From positions 11,572,001-11,636,000 of the forward strand of contig NC_092582.1 of the NCBI RefSeq assembly GCF_037975245.1: 64,000 nt of DNA. Reading direction: 5' to 3'. Source of the DNA: Apostichopus japonicus. Lineage: Eukaryota; Echinodermata; Holothuroidea; Aspidochirotida; Stichopodidae. The notes below the pieces were generated by a model. The model did not search any database. It saw only the letters and a list, made by a program, of their open reading frames with translations, and was not told the DNA's origin. A program made the position numbers and the translations under genes. Shown one piece after another: positions 12,788 through 27,500 of the stretch. Positions within the stretch are counted from its first letter, which is position 1. Each line of letters opens with the position of its first letter.

Positions 12788-14304
12788 AAGTAAGTTTAAC
12801 TATTCGTAGGTATTTTAAGCCACAGATATTCATAAATAAATTTAATAACTCGTAAAATAAGTAATGTAAGCCACAGATATACATAAGTAAGTTTAACTAT
12901 ACGTCAGTGTTCTAAGCCACAGATATTCATAAGTAAGTTGAACTATTTGTAAGTATTGTAAGCCAAATATATCCATAATAAAGTTGAACTATTTGTTAGT
13001 ATTGTAAGCCACAGATATTCATAAGTTAGTTTTACTATTCGTAGGTATTCTAAGCCACAGATACTCATAATTAAGTTGAATTACTTATAAGTAATGTAAG
13101 CCACAGATATTCATAAGTAAGTTTAACTATTTTTAAGTCCATCCCACAATCCCACCATCCAACCGTCCCACCATCTCACCATCCCACTATCTCACCATCT
13201 CACCACCACCCCACCTCACGACCTCACGACCTCAACACCTCACCATCTCACCACCTCCTCATCACCTCATCACTCCACCCTTTTAATATTTTACCATTTA
13301 ATCATTTGATCATCTCACCATTTTACCATTTTATCATTTACCCATTTATTATTTTACCCTTTTGTTATAAGCCTTTATTGTAAGCCACAGATATTCATAA
13401 TTTAGTTTAACTATTCGTTACTATTGTAAGCCACAGATATTCATAAGTAAGTTGAACTATTAGTTGGTATTTTAAGCCACAGATACTCTAAATTTAGTTG
13501 AATTACTTGTAGTAATGTAAGCCACAGATATACATAAGTAAGTTTTAGTATACGTAAGTGTTCTAAGCCACAGATATTTATATGTAAGTTAAACTATTTG
13601 TAAGTCCATGGCACCATGCCACCATCTCACCATCTCATGATCTCACCATCTCCCCTTCTCACCATCTCACCACCTCACCACCTCAACACCTCACCATCTC
13701 ACCACCTCCTCATCACCTCATCACTCCACCCTTTTAATATTTTACCATTTAATCATTTGATCATCTCACCATTTTACCATTTTTCATTTTACCCTTTTAT
13801 TATTTTACCCTTTTGTTATAAGCCTTTATTGTAAGCCACAGATATTCATAATTTAGTTTAACTATTCGTTACTATGGTAAGCCACAGATATTCATAAGTA
13901 AGTTGAACTATTAGTTGGTATTTTAAGCCACAGATATTCATTATTAAGCTTTATTACTCGTAATGTAAGTAATGTAAGCCACAGATATACATAAGTAAGT
14001 TTAAATTTACGTCAGTGTTCTAAGCCACAGATATTCATAATTAAGTTTAATTACTTATAAGTATTGTAAGCCAAAGATATTCATAAGTAAGTTTAACTAT
14101 TCGTTACTATTGTAAGCCACATATATTCATAAGTAAGTCACAGATATTCATAAGTAATTCAGATATATTCATAAGTATATTCATAAGTAAGCCACGTATA
14201 TTCATAAGTAATTTAACTATATTACCATCAAGCCAGATATATTCATAAGTAAGTAACAAATATTCATAAGTAGGCCACGTATATTCATAATTAAGTCTAC
14301 TATA
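12788..14304. repeat. A monomers with B/C cassettes (HOR-2 body)
   Basis: The order is the same as in 8,008-9,525: A monomers, a CCATCCCA-type cassette near 13,140, A monomers, an ATGGCACC cassette at about 13,608, A monomers, and the degenerate A block. Confidence 0.9.
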
Positions 14305-14822
14305 TTAGCATTTTAGCATTTAAGCATTTTACCATTTTATCATTTTACCATATTATCATTTTACCATTTTACCATTTTACCGTTTTACCATTTTACCATT
14401 TTACCATTTTACCATTTTACCATTTTACCATTTTACCCTTTTTCGCTTTACCATGTTACCATGTTACCATTTTACCGTTTTACCGTTTTACCGTTTTACC
14501 ATTTTACCATTTTACCATTTTACCTTTTTACAATTTTACAATTTTACAATTTTACCATTTTACCATTTTACCATTTTACCATTTTACCATTTTACAATTT
14601 TACCATTTTACCATTTTACCATTTTACCATTTTACCATTTTACCATTTTACCATTTTACCATTTTACCATTTTACCATTTTACCATTTTACCATTTTACC
14701 ATTTTACCATTTTACCATTTTACCATTTTACCATTTTACCATTTTACCACTTTACCACATTACCACTTTACCACTTTACCACTTTACCACTTTACCATTT
14801 TACCATTTTAACCATTTACCAT
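14305..14822. repeat. C-octamer array (CCATTTTA)n
   Basis: This fifth T-rich octamer block is about 518 bp. It starts with the TAGCATTTTAGCATTTAAGC marker and ends at the ACCATAAGTAAG junction shared by all blocks. Confidence 0.96.
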
Positions 14823-17800
14823 AAGTAAGTTTAACTATTCGTAGGTATTTTAAGCCACAGATATTCATAAATAAATTTAATAACTCGTAATATAAGTAAT
14901 GTAAGCCACAGATATACATAAGTAAGTTTAACTATACGTCAGTGTTCTAAGCCACAGATATTCATAAGTAAGTTGAACTATTTGTAAGTATTGTAAGCCA
15001 AATATATTCATAATAAAGTTGAACTATTTGTTAGTATTGTAAGCCACAGATATTCATAAGTTAGTTTTACTATTCGTAGGTATTTTAAGCCACAGATACT
15101 CATAATTAAGTTGAATTACTTATAACTAATGTAAGCCACAGATATTCATAAGTAAGTTTAACTATTTTTAAGTCCATCCCACAATCCCACCATCCCACCA
15201 TCTCACCATCCCACCATCTCACCATCTCACCACCACACCACCTCACGACCTCACGACCTCAACACCTCACCATCTCACCACCTCCTCATCACCTCATGAC
15301 TCCACCCTTTTAATATTTTACCATTTAATCATTTGATCATCTCACCATTTTACCATTTTATCATTTACCCATTTATTATTTTACCCTTTTGTTATAAGCC
15401 TTTATTGTAAGCCACAGATATTCATAATTTAGTTTTACTATTCGTTACTATTGTAAGCCACAGATATTCATAAGTAAGTTGAACTATTAGTAGGTATTTT
15501 AAGCCACAGATACTCTTAATTTAGTTTAATTACTTATAAGTAATGTAAGCCACAGATATACATAAGTAAGTTTTAGTATACGTAAGTGTTCTAAGCCACA
15601 GATATTTATATGTAAGTTAAACTATTTGTAAGTCCATGGCACCATGCCACCATGCCACCATCTCACCATCTCACGATCTCACCATCTCCCCTTCTCACCA
15701 TCTCACCACCTCACCACCTCACCAGCTCAACACCTCACCATCTCACCACCTCCTCATCACCTCATCACTCCACCCTTTTAATATTTTACCATTTAATCAT
15801 TTAATCATCTCACCATTTTACCATTTTATCATTTTACCCATTGATTATTTTACCCTTTTGTTATAAGCCTTTATTGTAAGCCACAGATATTCATAATTTA
15901 GTTTAACTATTCGTTACTATTGTAAGCCACAGATATTCATAATTTAGTTTAACTATTCGTTACTATTGTAAGCCACAGATATTCATAAGTAAGTTGAACT
16001 ATTAGTAGGTATTTTAAGCCACAGATACTCTTAATTTAGTTGAATTACTTATAAGTAATGTAAGCCACAGATATACATAAGTAAGTTTTAGTATACGTAA
16101 GTGTTCTAAGCCACAGATATTTATATGTAAGTTAAACTATTTGTAAGTCCATGGCACCATGCCACCATCTCACCATCTCACCATCTCACCATCTCCCCTT
16201 CTCACCATGCCACCATCTCACCATCTCATGATCTCACCATCTCCCCTTCTCACCATCTCACCACCTCACCACCTCAACACCTCACCATCTCACCACCTCC
16301 TCATCACCTCATCACTCCACCCTTTTAATATTTTACCATTTAATCATTTAATCATCTCACCATTTTACCATTTCATCATGTTACCCATTGATTATTTTAC
16401 CCTTTTGTTATAAGCCTTTATTGTAAGCCACAGATATTCATAATTTAGTTTAACTATTCGTTACTATTGTAAGCCACAGATATTCATAAGTAAGTTGAAC
16501 TATTAGTAGGTATTTTAAGCCACAGATACTCTTAATTTAGTTGAATTACTTATAAGTAATGTAAGCCACAGATATACATAAGTAAGTTTTAGTATACGTA
16601 AGTGTTCTAAGCCACAGATATTTATATGTAAGTTAAACTATTTGTAAGTCCATGGCACCATGCCACCATCTCACGATCTCACCATCTCCCCATCTCACCA
16701 TCTCACCACCTCACCACCTCAACACCTCACCATCTCACCACCTCCTCATCACCTCATCACCTCATCATCCACCCTTTTAATATTTTACCATTTAATCATT
16801 TATTCATCTCACCATTTTACCATTTTATCATTTTACCACAGATACTGTTTATTTTAAGCCACAGATACCCATAATTAAGTTGGAGTAATGTAAGCTACAG
16901 ATATACATAAGTAAGTTTTAGTATACGTAAGTGTTGTAAGCCACAGATATTTATTAGTAAGTTAAACTATTTGTAAGTCCATGGCACCATGCCACCATCT
17001 CACCATCTCACGATCTCACCATCTCCCCTTCTCACCATCTCACCATCTCATCACCTCATCACTCCACCCTTTTAATATTTTACCATTTAATCATTTAATC
17101 ATCTCACCATTTTATCATTTTACCACAGATACTGTTTATTTTAAGCCACAGATACCCATAATTAAGTTGAATTACTTATAAGTAATGTAAGCTACAGATA
17201 TACATAAGTAAGTTTTAGTATACGTAAGTGTTCTAAGCCACAGATATTTATAAGTAAGTTAAACTATTTGTAAGTCCATGGCACCATGCCACCATCTCAC
17301 CATCTCACGATCTCACCATCTCCCCTTCTCACCATCTCACCACCTCAACACCTCACCATCTCACCACCTCCTCATCACCTCATGACTCCACCCTTTTAAT
17401 ATTTTACCATTTAATCATTTGATCATCTCACCATTTTACCATTTTATCATTTACCCATTTATTATTTTACCCTTTTGTTATAAGCCTTTATCGTAAGCCA
17501 CAGATATTCATAATTTAGTTTTACTATTCGTTACTATTGTAAGCCACAGATATTCATAAGTACGTTGAACTATTAGTTGGTATTTTAAGCCACAGATATT
17601 CATTATTAAGCTTTATTACTCGTAATGTAAGTAATGTAAGCCACAGATATACATAAGTAAGTTTAAATTTACGTCAGTGTTCTAAGCCACAGATATTCAT
17701 AATTAAGTTTAATTACTTATAAGTATTGTAAGCCAAAGATATTCATAAGTAAGTTTAACTATTCGTTACTATTGTAAGCCACATATATTCATAAGTAATT

Positions 17801-17944
17801 CAGATATATTCATAAGTATATTCATAAGTAAGCCACGTATATTCATAAGTAATTTTACTATATTACCATCAAGCCAGATATATTCATAAGTAAGTAACAA
17901 ATATTCATAAGTAGGCCACGTATATTCATAATTAAGTCTACTAT
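14823..17944. repeat. HOR-2 body with inserted run of HOR-1-type units
   Basis: After the usual HOR-2 body, HOR-1-type units reappear, with ATGGCACC starts at 15,636, 16,151, 16,652, 16,981 and 17,278. Spacings of 515, 501, 329 and 297 bp show both gained and lost monomers. The two short units lack part of the A series and carry a private ACCACAGATACTGTTTATTTTAAGCC junction (about 16,836 and 17,124). This makes the octamer-marker spacing unusually long (3,640 bp). Confidence 0.9.
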
Positions 17945-18511
17945 ATTAGAATTTTAGCATTTAAGCATTTTACCCTTTTATCATTTTACCATATTATCAT
18001 TTTACCATTTTACCATGTTACCAATTTACCGTTTTACCATTTTACCCTTTTTCGCTTGACCATGTTACCATTTTACCGTTTTACCATTTTACCATTTTAC
18101 CATTTTACCTTTTAACCATTTTACCATTTTACCATTTTACCGTTTTACCGTTTTACCATATTACCATTTTACCATTTTACCATTTTAAAATTTTACAATT
18201 TTACAATTTTACTATTTTAACATTTCACCATTTCACCATTTTACCATTTTACAATTTTACAATTTTACAATTTTACAATTTTACCATTTTACCATTTTAC
18301 AATTTTACCATTTTACCATTTTACCATTTTACCATTTTACCATTTTACCATTTTACCATTTTACCATTTTACCATTTTACCATTTTACCATTTTACCATT
18401 TTACCATTTTACCATTTTACCATTTTACCATTTTACCATTTTACCATTTTACCATTTTACCATTTTACCATTTTACCATTTTACCATTTTACCACTTTAC
18501 CACTTTACCAT
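17945..18511. repeat. C-octamer array, diverged start
   Basis: This octamer block has a more mutated left end (AGAATTTTAGC marker, CCAATTTA, CTTGACC) and a uniform right half from about 18,300. The contrast between an old edge and a homogeneous core fits internal expansion. Confidence 0.95.
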
Positions 18512-19590
18512 AAGTAAGTTTAACCGTTCGTAGGTATTTTAAGCCACAGATATTCATAATTAAATTCAATTACTCGTAATATAAGTAATGTAAGCCACAG
18601 ATATACATAAGTAAGTTAAACTATACGTCAGTGTTCTAAACCACAGATATTCATAAGTAAGTTGAACTATTCGTAAGTATTGTAAGCCAAATATATTCAT
18701 AATAAAGTTGAACTATTTGTTACTATTGTAAGCCACATATATTAATAAGTTAGTTTTACTATTCATAGGTATTTTAAGCCACAGATACTCATAATTAAGT
18801 TGAATTATTTATAAGTAATGTAAGCCACAGATATTCATAAGAAAGTTTATTCATAAGTTATTCATAAGAAAGTGTAAGTCCATCCCACAATCCCACCATC
18901 CCACCATCCCACAATCTCACCATCTCACCATCTCACCATCTCAACATCTCACCATCTCACCACCTCACCACCTCACCACCTCACCACCACACCACCTCAC
19001 GACCTCACCACCTCACCACCTCAACACCTCACCATCTCACCACCTCCTCATCACCTCATCACTCCACCCTTTTAATATTTTACCATTTAATCATTTGATC
19101 ATCTCATCATTGTACCATTTTATCATTTTACCCTTTTATTATTTTACCCTTTTGTTATATGCCTTTATTGTAAGCCACAGATATTCATAATTTAGTTTAA
19201 CTATTCGTTACTATGGTAAGCCACAGATATTCATAAGTAAGTTTTAGTAGGTATTTTAAGTTTACTAAACTATTAACTATTAGTAGGTATTTTAAGCCAC
19301 AGATATTCATTATTAAGCTTTATTACTCGTAATGTAAGTAATGTAAGCCACAGATATACATAAGTAAGTTTAAATTTACGTCAGTGTTCTAAGCCACAGA
19401 TATTCATAATTAAGTTTAATTACTTATAAGTATTGTAAGCCAAAGATATTCATAAGTAAGTTTAACTATTCGTTACTATTGTAAGCCAGATATATTCATA
19501 AGTAAGTCACAGATATTTATAAGTAATTCAGATATATTCATAAGTATATTCATAAGTAAGCCACGTATATTCATAATTAAGTCTACTATA
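18512..19590. repeat. A monomers and a long B cassette
   Basis: A monomers are followed by a B cassette of about 190 bp at 18,885-19,075, the longest C-rich octamer run seen, mixing CCATCCCA, CCATCTCA and CCACCTCA. More A monomers and the degenerate A block follow. Confidence 0.9.
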
Positions 19591-22313
19591 TTAGCATTTT
19601 AGCATTTAAGCATTTTACCATTTTACCATTTTACCATTTTACCGTTTTACCATGTTACCGTTTTACCATTTTACCAGTTTACCATTTTACCATTTTACCA
19701 TAAGTAGGTTTAACTATTCGTAGGTATTTTAAGCCACAGATACTCATAATTAAGTTGAATTACTTATAAGTAATGTAAGCCACATATATACATAAGTTTA
19801 ACTATACGTCAGTTTTCTAAGCCACAGACATTCATAAGTAAGTTTAACTATTTGTAAGTCCATCTCACCATCCCACCATCTTACCATCTCACCATTTCAC
19901 AATCTCACCATCTCACCACCTCACCACCTCACCATCTCAACACCTCAACACCTCACCATCTCACCACCTCACCACCTCCTCATCACCTCATCACTCCACC
20001 CTTTTAATATTTTACCATTTAATCATTTGATCATCTCACCATTTTACCATTTTATCATTTTACCATTTTATTATTTTACCCTTTTGTTATAAGCTTTGAT
20101 TGTAAGCCACAGATATTCAAAATTTAGTTTAACTATTCGTTACTATTGTAAGCCACAGATATTCATAAGTTAGTTTTACTATTCGTAGGTATTTTAAGCC
20201 GCAGATACTCATAATTAAGTTCAATTACTTATAAGTAATGTAAGCCAGAGATATACATAAGTAAGTTTAACAATACCTAAGTGTTCTAAGCCACAGATAT
20301 TTATAAGTAAGTTTAACTATTTGTAAGTATTATAAGCATCATATATTCTTAATTTAGTTTAACTATTCGTTACTATTGTAAGCCACAGATATTCATAAGT
20401 TAGGTTTACTATTCGTAGGTATTGTAAGCCGCAGATACTCATAATTAAGTTCAATTACTTAAAAGTAATGTAAGCCAGAGATATACATAAGTAAGTTTAA
20501 CTATACCTAAGTGTTCTAAGCCACAGATATTTATAAGTAAGTTTAACTATTTGTAAGTATTATAAGCATCATATATTTTTCTTAATTTAGTTTAACTATT
20601 CGTTACTATTGTAAGCCACAGATATTCATAAGTTAGTTTTACTATTCGTAGGTATTTTAAGACATTGATACTCATAATTAAGTTGAATTACTTATAAGTA
20701 ATGTAAGCCACAGATATACATAAGTAAGTTTAAATATACGTTAGTGTTCTAAGCCACAGATATCTATAAGTAAGTTAAACTATTTGTAAGTTTTGTAAGC
20801 ATCATATATTCTTATTTTAGTTTAACTATTCGTTACTATTGTAAGCAGCAGATATTCATAAGTTAGTTTTACTATTCGTAGGTATTTTAAGCCACAGATC
20901 CTCATATTTAAGTTTAATTACTTATAAGTAATGTAAGCCACAGATATACATAAGTAAGTTTAACTATACGTAAGTGTTCTAAGCCACAGATATTTATAAG
21001 TAAGTTTAACTATTTGTAAGTATTGTAAGCATCATATATTTTTCTTAGTTTAGTTTAACTATTCGTTACTATTGTAAGCCACAGATATTCATAAGTTAGT
21101 TTTACTACTCGTAGGTATATTAAGACATTGATACTCATAATTAAGTTGAATTACTTATAAGTAATGTAAGCCACAGATATTCATAAGTTAGTTTTACTAT
21201 TCGTAGGTATTTTAAGACATTGATACTCATAAGTAATTACTCATAATTAATTACTCATAAATAATTACTTATAAGTAATGTAAGCCACAGATATACATAA
21301 GTAAGTTTAACTATACGTTAGTGTTCTAAGCCACAGATATTTATAAGTAAGTTAAACTATTTGTAAGTATTGTTAGTATCATATATTCTTAATTTAGTTT
21401 AACTATTCGTTACTATTGTAAGCCACAGATATTCATAAGTTAGTTTTACTATTCGTAGGTATTTTAAGCCGCAGATACTCATAATTAATTTTAATTATTT
21501 ATAAGTAATGTAAGCCACATATATACATAAGTAAGTTTAAATATACGTCAGTGTTCTAAGCCACAGACATTCATAAGTAAGCTTAACTATTTGTAAGTCC
21601 ATCCCACCATCTCACCATCTCACCATTTCACAATCTCACCATCTCACCACCTCACCACCTCACCATCTCAACACCTCACCATCTCACCACCTCACCACCT
21701 CCTCATCACCTCATCACTCCACCCTTTTAATATTTTACCATTTAATCATTTGATCATCTCACCATTTTATCATTTTACCATTTTATCATTTTACCATTTT
21801 ATTATTTTACCCTTTTGTTATAAGCTTTTATTGTAAGCCACAGATATTCAAAACTTAGTTTAACTATTCGTTACTATTGTAAGCCACAGATATTCATAAG
21901 TTAGTTTTACTATTCGTAGGTATTTTAAGCCGCAGATACTCATAATTAAGTTGAATTACTTATAAGTAATGTAAGCCTGAGATATACATAAGTAAGTTTA
22001 ACTATAACTAAGTGTTCTAAGCCACAGATATTTATAAGTAAGTTTATATATTTGTAAGTATTGTAAGCATCATATATTTTTCTTAATTTAGTTTAACTAT
22101 TCGTTACTATTGTAAGCCACAGATATTCATAATTAAGTTTAATTACTTATAAGTATTGTAAGCCAAAGATATTCATAAGTAAGTTTAACTATTCGTTACT
22201 ATTGTAAGCCACATATATTCATAAGTAAGTCACAGATATTTATAAGTAATTCAGATATATTCATAAGTATATTCATAAGTAAGCCACGTATATTCATAAT
22301 TAAGTCTACTATA
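19591..22313. repeat. HOR-3 unit, first copy (about 2.72 kb)
   Basis: The unit consists of a very short octamer block (19,591-19,701), a B/C cassette from 19,861, a long run of A monomers including the GACATTGATACTCATAATTAAG and GCATCATATATT variants, and a second cassette at about 21,600. The same order restarts at 22,314. Paired markers lie 2,710-2,723 bp apart, the offset varying by about one octamer. Confidence 0.9.
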
Positions 22314-24544
22314 TTAGCATTTTAGCATTTAAGCATTTTACCATTTTACCATTTTACCGTTTTACCATGTTACCGTTTTACCATTTTACCAGTTTACCAT
22401 TTTACCATTTTACCATAAGTAGGTTTAACTATTCGTAGGTATTTTAAGCCACAGATACTCATAATTAAGTTGAATTACTTATAAGTAATGTAAGCCACAT
22501 ATATACATAAGTTTAACTATACGTCAGTTTTCTAAGCCACAGGCATTCATAAGTAAGTTTAACTATTTGTAAGTCCATCTCACCATCCCACCATCTTACC
22601 ATCTCACCATTTCACAATCTCACCATCTCACCACCTCACCACCTCACCATCTCAACACCTCACCATCTCACCACCTCACCACCTCCTCATCACCTCATCA
22701 CTCCACCCTTTTAATATTTTACCATTTAATCATTTGATCATCTCACCATTTTACCATTTTATCATTTTACCATTTTATTATTTTACCCTTTTGTTATAAG
22801 CTTTTATTGTAAGCCACAGATATTCAAAATTTAGTTTAACTATTCGTTACTATTGTAAGCCACAGATATTCATAAGTTAGTTTTACTATTCGTAGGTATT
22901 TTAAGCCGCAGATACTCATAATTAAGTTCAATTACTTATAAGTAATGTAAGCCAGAGATATACATAAGTAAGTTTAACTATACCTAAGTGTTCTAAGCCA
23001 CAGATATTTATAAGTAAGTTTAACTATTTGTAAGTATTATAAGCATCATATATTTTTCTTAATTTAGTTTAACTATTCGTTACTATTGTAAGCCACAGAT
23101 ATTCATAAGTTAGGTTTACTATTCGTAGGTATTGTAAGCCGCAGATACTCATAATTAAGTTCAATTACTTAAAAGTAATGTAAGCCAGAGATATACATAA
23201 GTAAGTTTAACTATACCTAAGTGTTCTAAGCCACAGATATTTATAAGTAAGTTTAACTATTTGTAAGTATTATAAGCATCATATATTTTTCTTAATTTAG
23301 TTTAACTATTCGTTACTATTGTAAGCCACAGATATTCATAAGTTAGTTTTACTATTCGTAGGTATTTTAAGACATTGATACTCATAATTAAGTTGAATTA
23401 CTTATAAGTAATGTAAGCCACAGATATACATAAGTAAGTTTAAATATACGTTAGTGTTCTAAGCCACAGATATCTATAAGTAAGTTAAACTATTTGTAAG
23501 TTTTGTAAGCATCATATATTCTTATTTTAGTTTAACTATTCGTTACTATTGTAAGCAGCAGATATTCATAAGTTAGTTTTACTATTCGTAGGTATTTTAA
23601 GCCACAGATCCTCATATTTAAGTTTAATTACTTATAAGTAATGTAAGCCACAGATATACATAAGTAAGTTTAACTATACGTAAGTGTTCTAAGCCACAGA
23701 TATTTATAAGTAAGTTTAACTATTTGTAAGTATTGTAAGCATCATATATTTTTCTTAGTTTAGTTTAACTATTCGTTACTATTGTAAGCCACAGATATTC
23801 ATAAGTTAGTTTTACTACTCGTAGGTATATTAAGACATTGATACTCATAATTAAGTTTAATTACTTATAAGTAATGTAAGCCACAGATATTCATAAGTTA
23901 GTTTTACTATTCGTAGGTATTTTAAGACATTGATACTCATAAGTAATTACTCATAATTAATTACTCATAAATAATTACTTATAAGTAATGTAAGCCACAG
24001 ATATACATAAGTAAGTTTAAATATACGTTAGTGTTCTAAGCCACAGATATCTATAAGTAAGTTAAACTATTTGTAAGTTTTGTAAGCATCATATATTCTT
24101 ATTTTAGTTTAACTATTCGTTACTATTGTAAGCAGCAGATATTCATAAGTTAGTTTTACTATTCGTAGGTATTTTAAGCCACAGATCCTCATATTTAAGT
24201 TTAATTACTTATAAGTAATGTAAGCCACAGATATACATAAGTAAGTTTAACTATACGTCAGTGTTCTAAGCCACAGACATTCATAAGTAAGCTTAACTAT
24301 TTGTAAGTCCATCCCACCATCTCACCATCTCACCATTTCACAATCTCACCATCTCACCACCTCACCATCTCAACACCTCAACACCTCACCATCTCACCAC
24401 CTCACCACCTCCTCATCACCTCATCACTCCACCCTTTTAATATTTTACCATTTAATCATTTGATCATCTCACCATTTTATCATTTAACTATTTTATCATT
24501 TTACCATTTTATTATTTTACCCTTTTGTTATAAGCTTTTATTGT
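22314..24544. repeat. HOR-3 unit, second partial copy
   Basis: This copy repeats the order of the preceding 2.7 kb: short octamer block 22,314-22,416, cassette from about 22,575, A monomers, and cassette from about 24,310. It diverges near 24,000, where a different A-monomer segment replaces the original one. Confidence 0.88.
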
Positions 24545-27500
24545 AAGCCACAGATATTCAAAACTTAGTTTAACTATTCGTTACTATTGTAAGCCACAGA
24601 TATTCATAAGTTAGTTTTACTATTCGTAGGTATTTTAAGCCGCAGATACTCATAATTAAGTTCAATTACTTATAAGTAATGTAAGCCTGAGATATACATA
24701 AGTAAGTTTAACTATAACTAAGTGTTCTAAGCCACAGATATTTATAAGTAAGTTTATATATTTGTAAGTATTGTAAGCATCATATATTTTTCTTAATTTA
24801 GTTTAACTATTCGTTACTATTGTAAGCCACAGATATTCATAAGTTAGTTTTACTATTCGTAGGTATTTTAAGACATTGATACTCATAATTAAGTTTAATT
24901 ACTAATAAGTAATGTAAGCCACAGATATTCATAAGTTAGTTTTACTATTCGTAGGTATTTTAAGACATTGATACTCATAATTAAGTTTAATTACTTATAA
25001 GAAATGTAAGCCACAGATATACATAAGTAAGTTTAACTATACGTAAGTGTTCTAAGCAACAGATATTTATAAGTAGGTTTAACTATTTGTATTTATTGTA
25101 AGCATCATATATTTTTCTTAATTGAGTTTAACTATTCGTTACTATTGTAAGCCACAGATATTCATAAGTTAGTTTTACTATTCGTAGGTATTTTAAGACA
25201 TTGATACTCATAATTAAGTTTAATTACTAATAAGTAATTTAAGCCACAGATATTCATAAGTTAGTTTTACTATTCGTAGGTATTTTAAGACATTGATACT
25301 CATAATTAAGTTTAATTACTTATAAGTAATGTAAGCCACAGATATTCATAAGTTAGTTTTACTATTCGTAGGTATTTTAAGACATTGATACTCATAATTA
25401 ATTTTAATTATTTATAAGTAATGTAAGCCAAAGATATACATAAATAAGTTTAACTATACGTTAGTGTTCTAAGCCACAGATATTTATAAGTAAGTTAAAC
25501 TATTTGTAAGTATTGTGAGCATCATATATTCTTATTTTAGTTTAACTATTTGTTACTATTGTAAGCCACATATATTCATAAGTTAGTTTTACTATTCGTA
25601 GGTATTTTAAGCCACAGATCCTCATATTTAAGTTTAATTACTTATAAGTAATGTAAGCCACAGATATACATAAGTAAGTTGAACTATACGTAAGTGTTCT
25701 AAGCCACAGATATTTATAAGTAAGTTTAACTATTTGTAAGTATTGTAAGCATCATATATTTTTCTTAATTTAGTTTAACTATTCGTTACTATTGTAAGCC
25801 ACAGATATTCATAAGTTAGTTTTACTATTCGTAGGTATTTTAAGACATTGATACTCATAATTAAGTTTAATTACTTATAAGTAATGTAAGCCACAGATAT
25901 TCATAAGTTAGTTTTACTATTCGTAGGTATTTTAAGACATTGATACTCATAATTAATTTTAATTATTTATAAGTAATGTAAGCCAAAGATATACATAAAT
26001 AAGTTTAACTATACGTTAGTGTTCTAAGCCACAGATATTTATAAGTAAGTTAAACTATTTGTAAGTATTGTGAGCATCATATATTCTTATTTTAGTTTAA
26101 CTATTTGTTACTATTGTAAGCCACATATATTCATAAGTTAGTTTTACTATTCGTAGGTATTTTAAGCCACAGATCCTCATATTTAAGTTTAATTACTTAT
26201 AAGTAATGTAAGCCACAGATATACATAAGTAAGTTGAACTATACGTAAGTGTTCTAAGCCACAGATATTTATAAGTAAGTTTAACTATTTGTAAGTATTG
26301 TAAGCATCATATATTTTTCTTAATTTAGTTTAACTATTCGTTACTATTGTAAGCCACAGATATTCATAAGTTAGTTTTACTATTCGTAGGTATTTTAAGA
26401 CATTGATACTCATAATTAAGTTTAATTACTTATAAGTAATGTAAGCCACAGATATTCATAAGTTAGTTTTACTATTCGTAGGTATTTTAAGACATTGATA
26501 CTCATAATTAATTTTAATTATTTATAAGTAATGTAAGCCAAAGATATACATAAATAAGTTTAACTATACGTTAGTGTTCTAAGCCACAGATATTTATAAG
26601 TAAGTTAAACTATTTGTAAGTATTGTGAGCATCATATATTCTTATTTTAGTTTAACTATTTGTTACTATTGTAAGCCACATATATTCATAAGTTAGTTTT
26701 ACTATTCGTAGGTATTTTAAGCCACAGATCCTCATATTTAAGTTTAATTACTTATAAGTAATGTAAGCCACAGATATACATAAGTAAGTTGAACTATACG
26801 TAAGTGTTCTAAGCCACAGATATTTATAAGTAAGTTTAACTATTTGTAAGTATTGTAAGCATCATATATTTTTCTTAATTTAGTTTAACTATTCGTTACT
26901 ATTGTAAGCCACAGATATTCATAAGTTAGTTTTACTATTCGTAGGTATTTTAAGACATTGATACTCATAATTAATTTTAATTATTTATAAGTAATGTAAG
27001 CCAAAGATATACATAAATAAGTTTAACTATACGTAAGTGTTCTAAGCAACAGATATTTATAAGTAGGTTTAACTATTTGTATTTATTGTAAGCATCATAT
27101 ATTTTTCTTAATTGAGTTTAACTATTCGTTACTATTGTAAGCCACAGATATTCATAAGTTAGTTTTACTATTCGTAGGTATTTTAAGACATTGATACTCA
27201 TAATTAAGTTTAATTACTAATAAGTAATTTAAGCCACAGATATTCATAAGTTAGTTTTACTATTCGTAGGTATTTTAAGACATTGATACTCATAATTAAG
27301 TTTAATTACTTATAAGTAATGTAAGCCACAGATATTCATAAGTTAGTTTTACTATTCGTAGGTATTTTAAGACATTGATACTCATAATTAATTTTAATTA
27401 TTTATAAGTAATGTAAGCCAAAGATATACATAAATAAGTTTAACTATACGTTAGTGTTCTAAGCCACAGATATTTATAAGTAAGTTAAACTATTTGTAAG

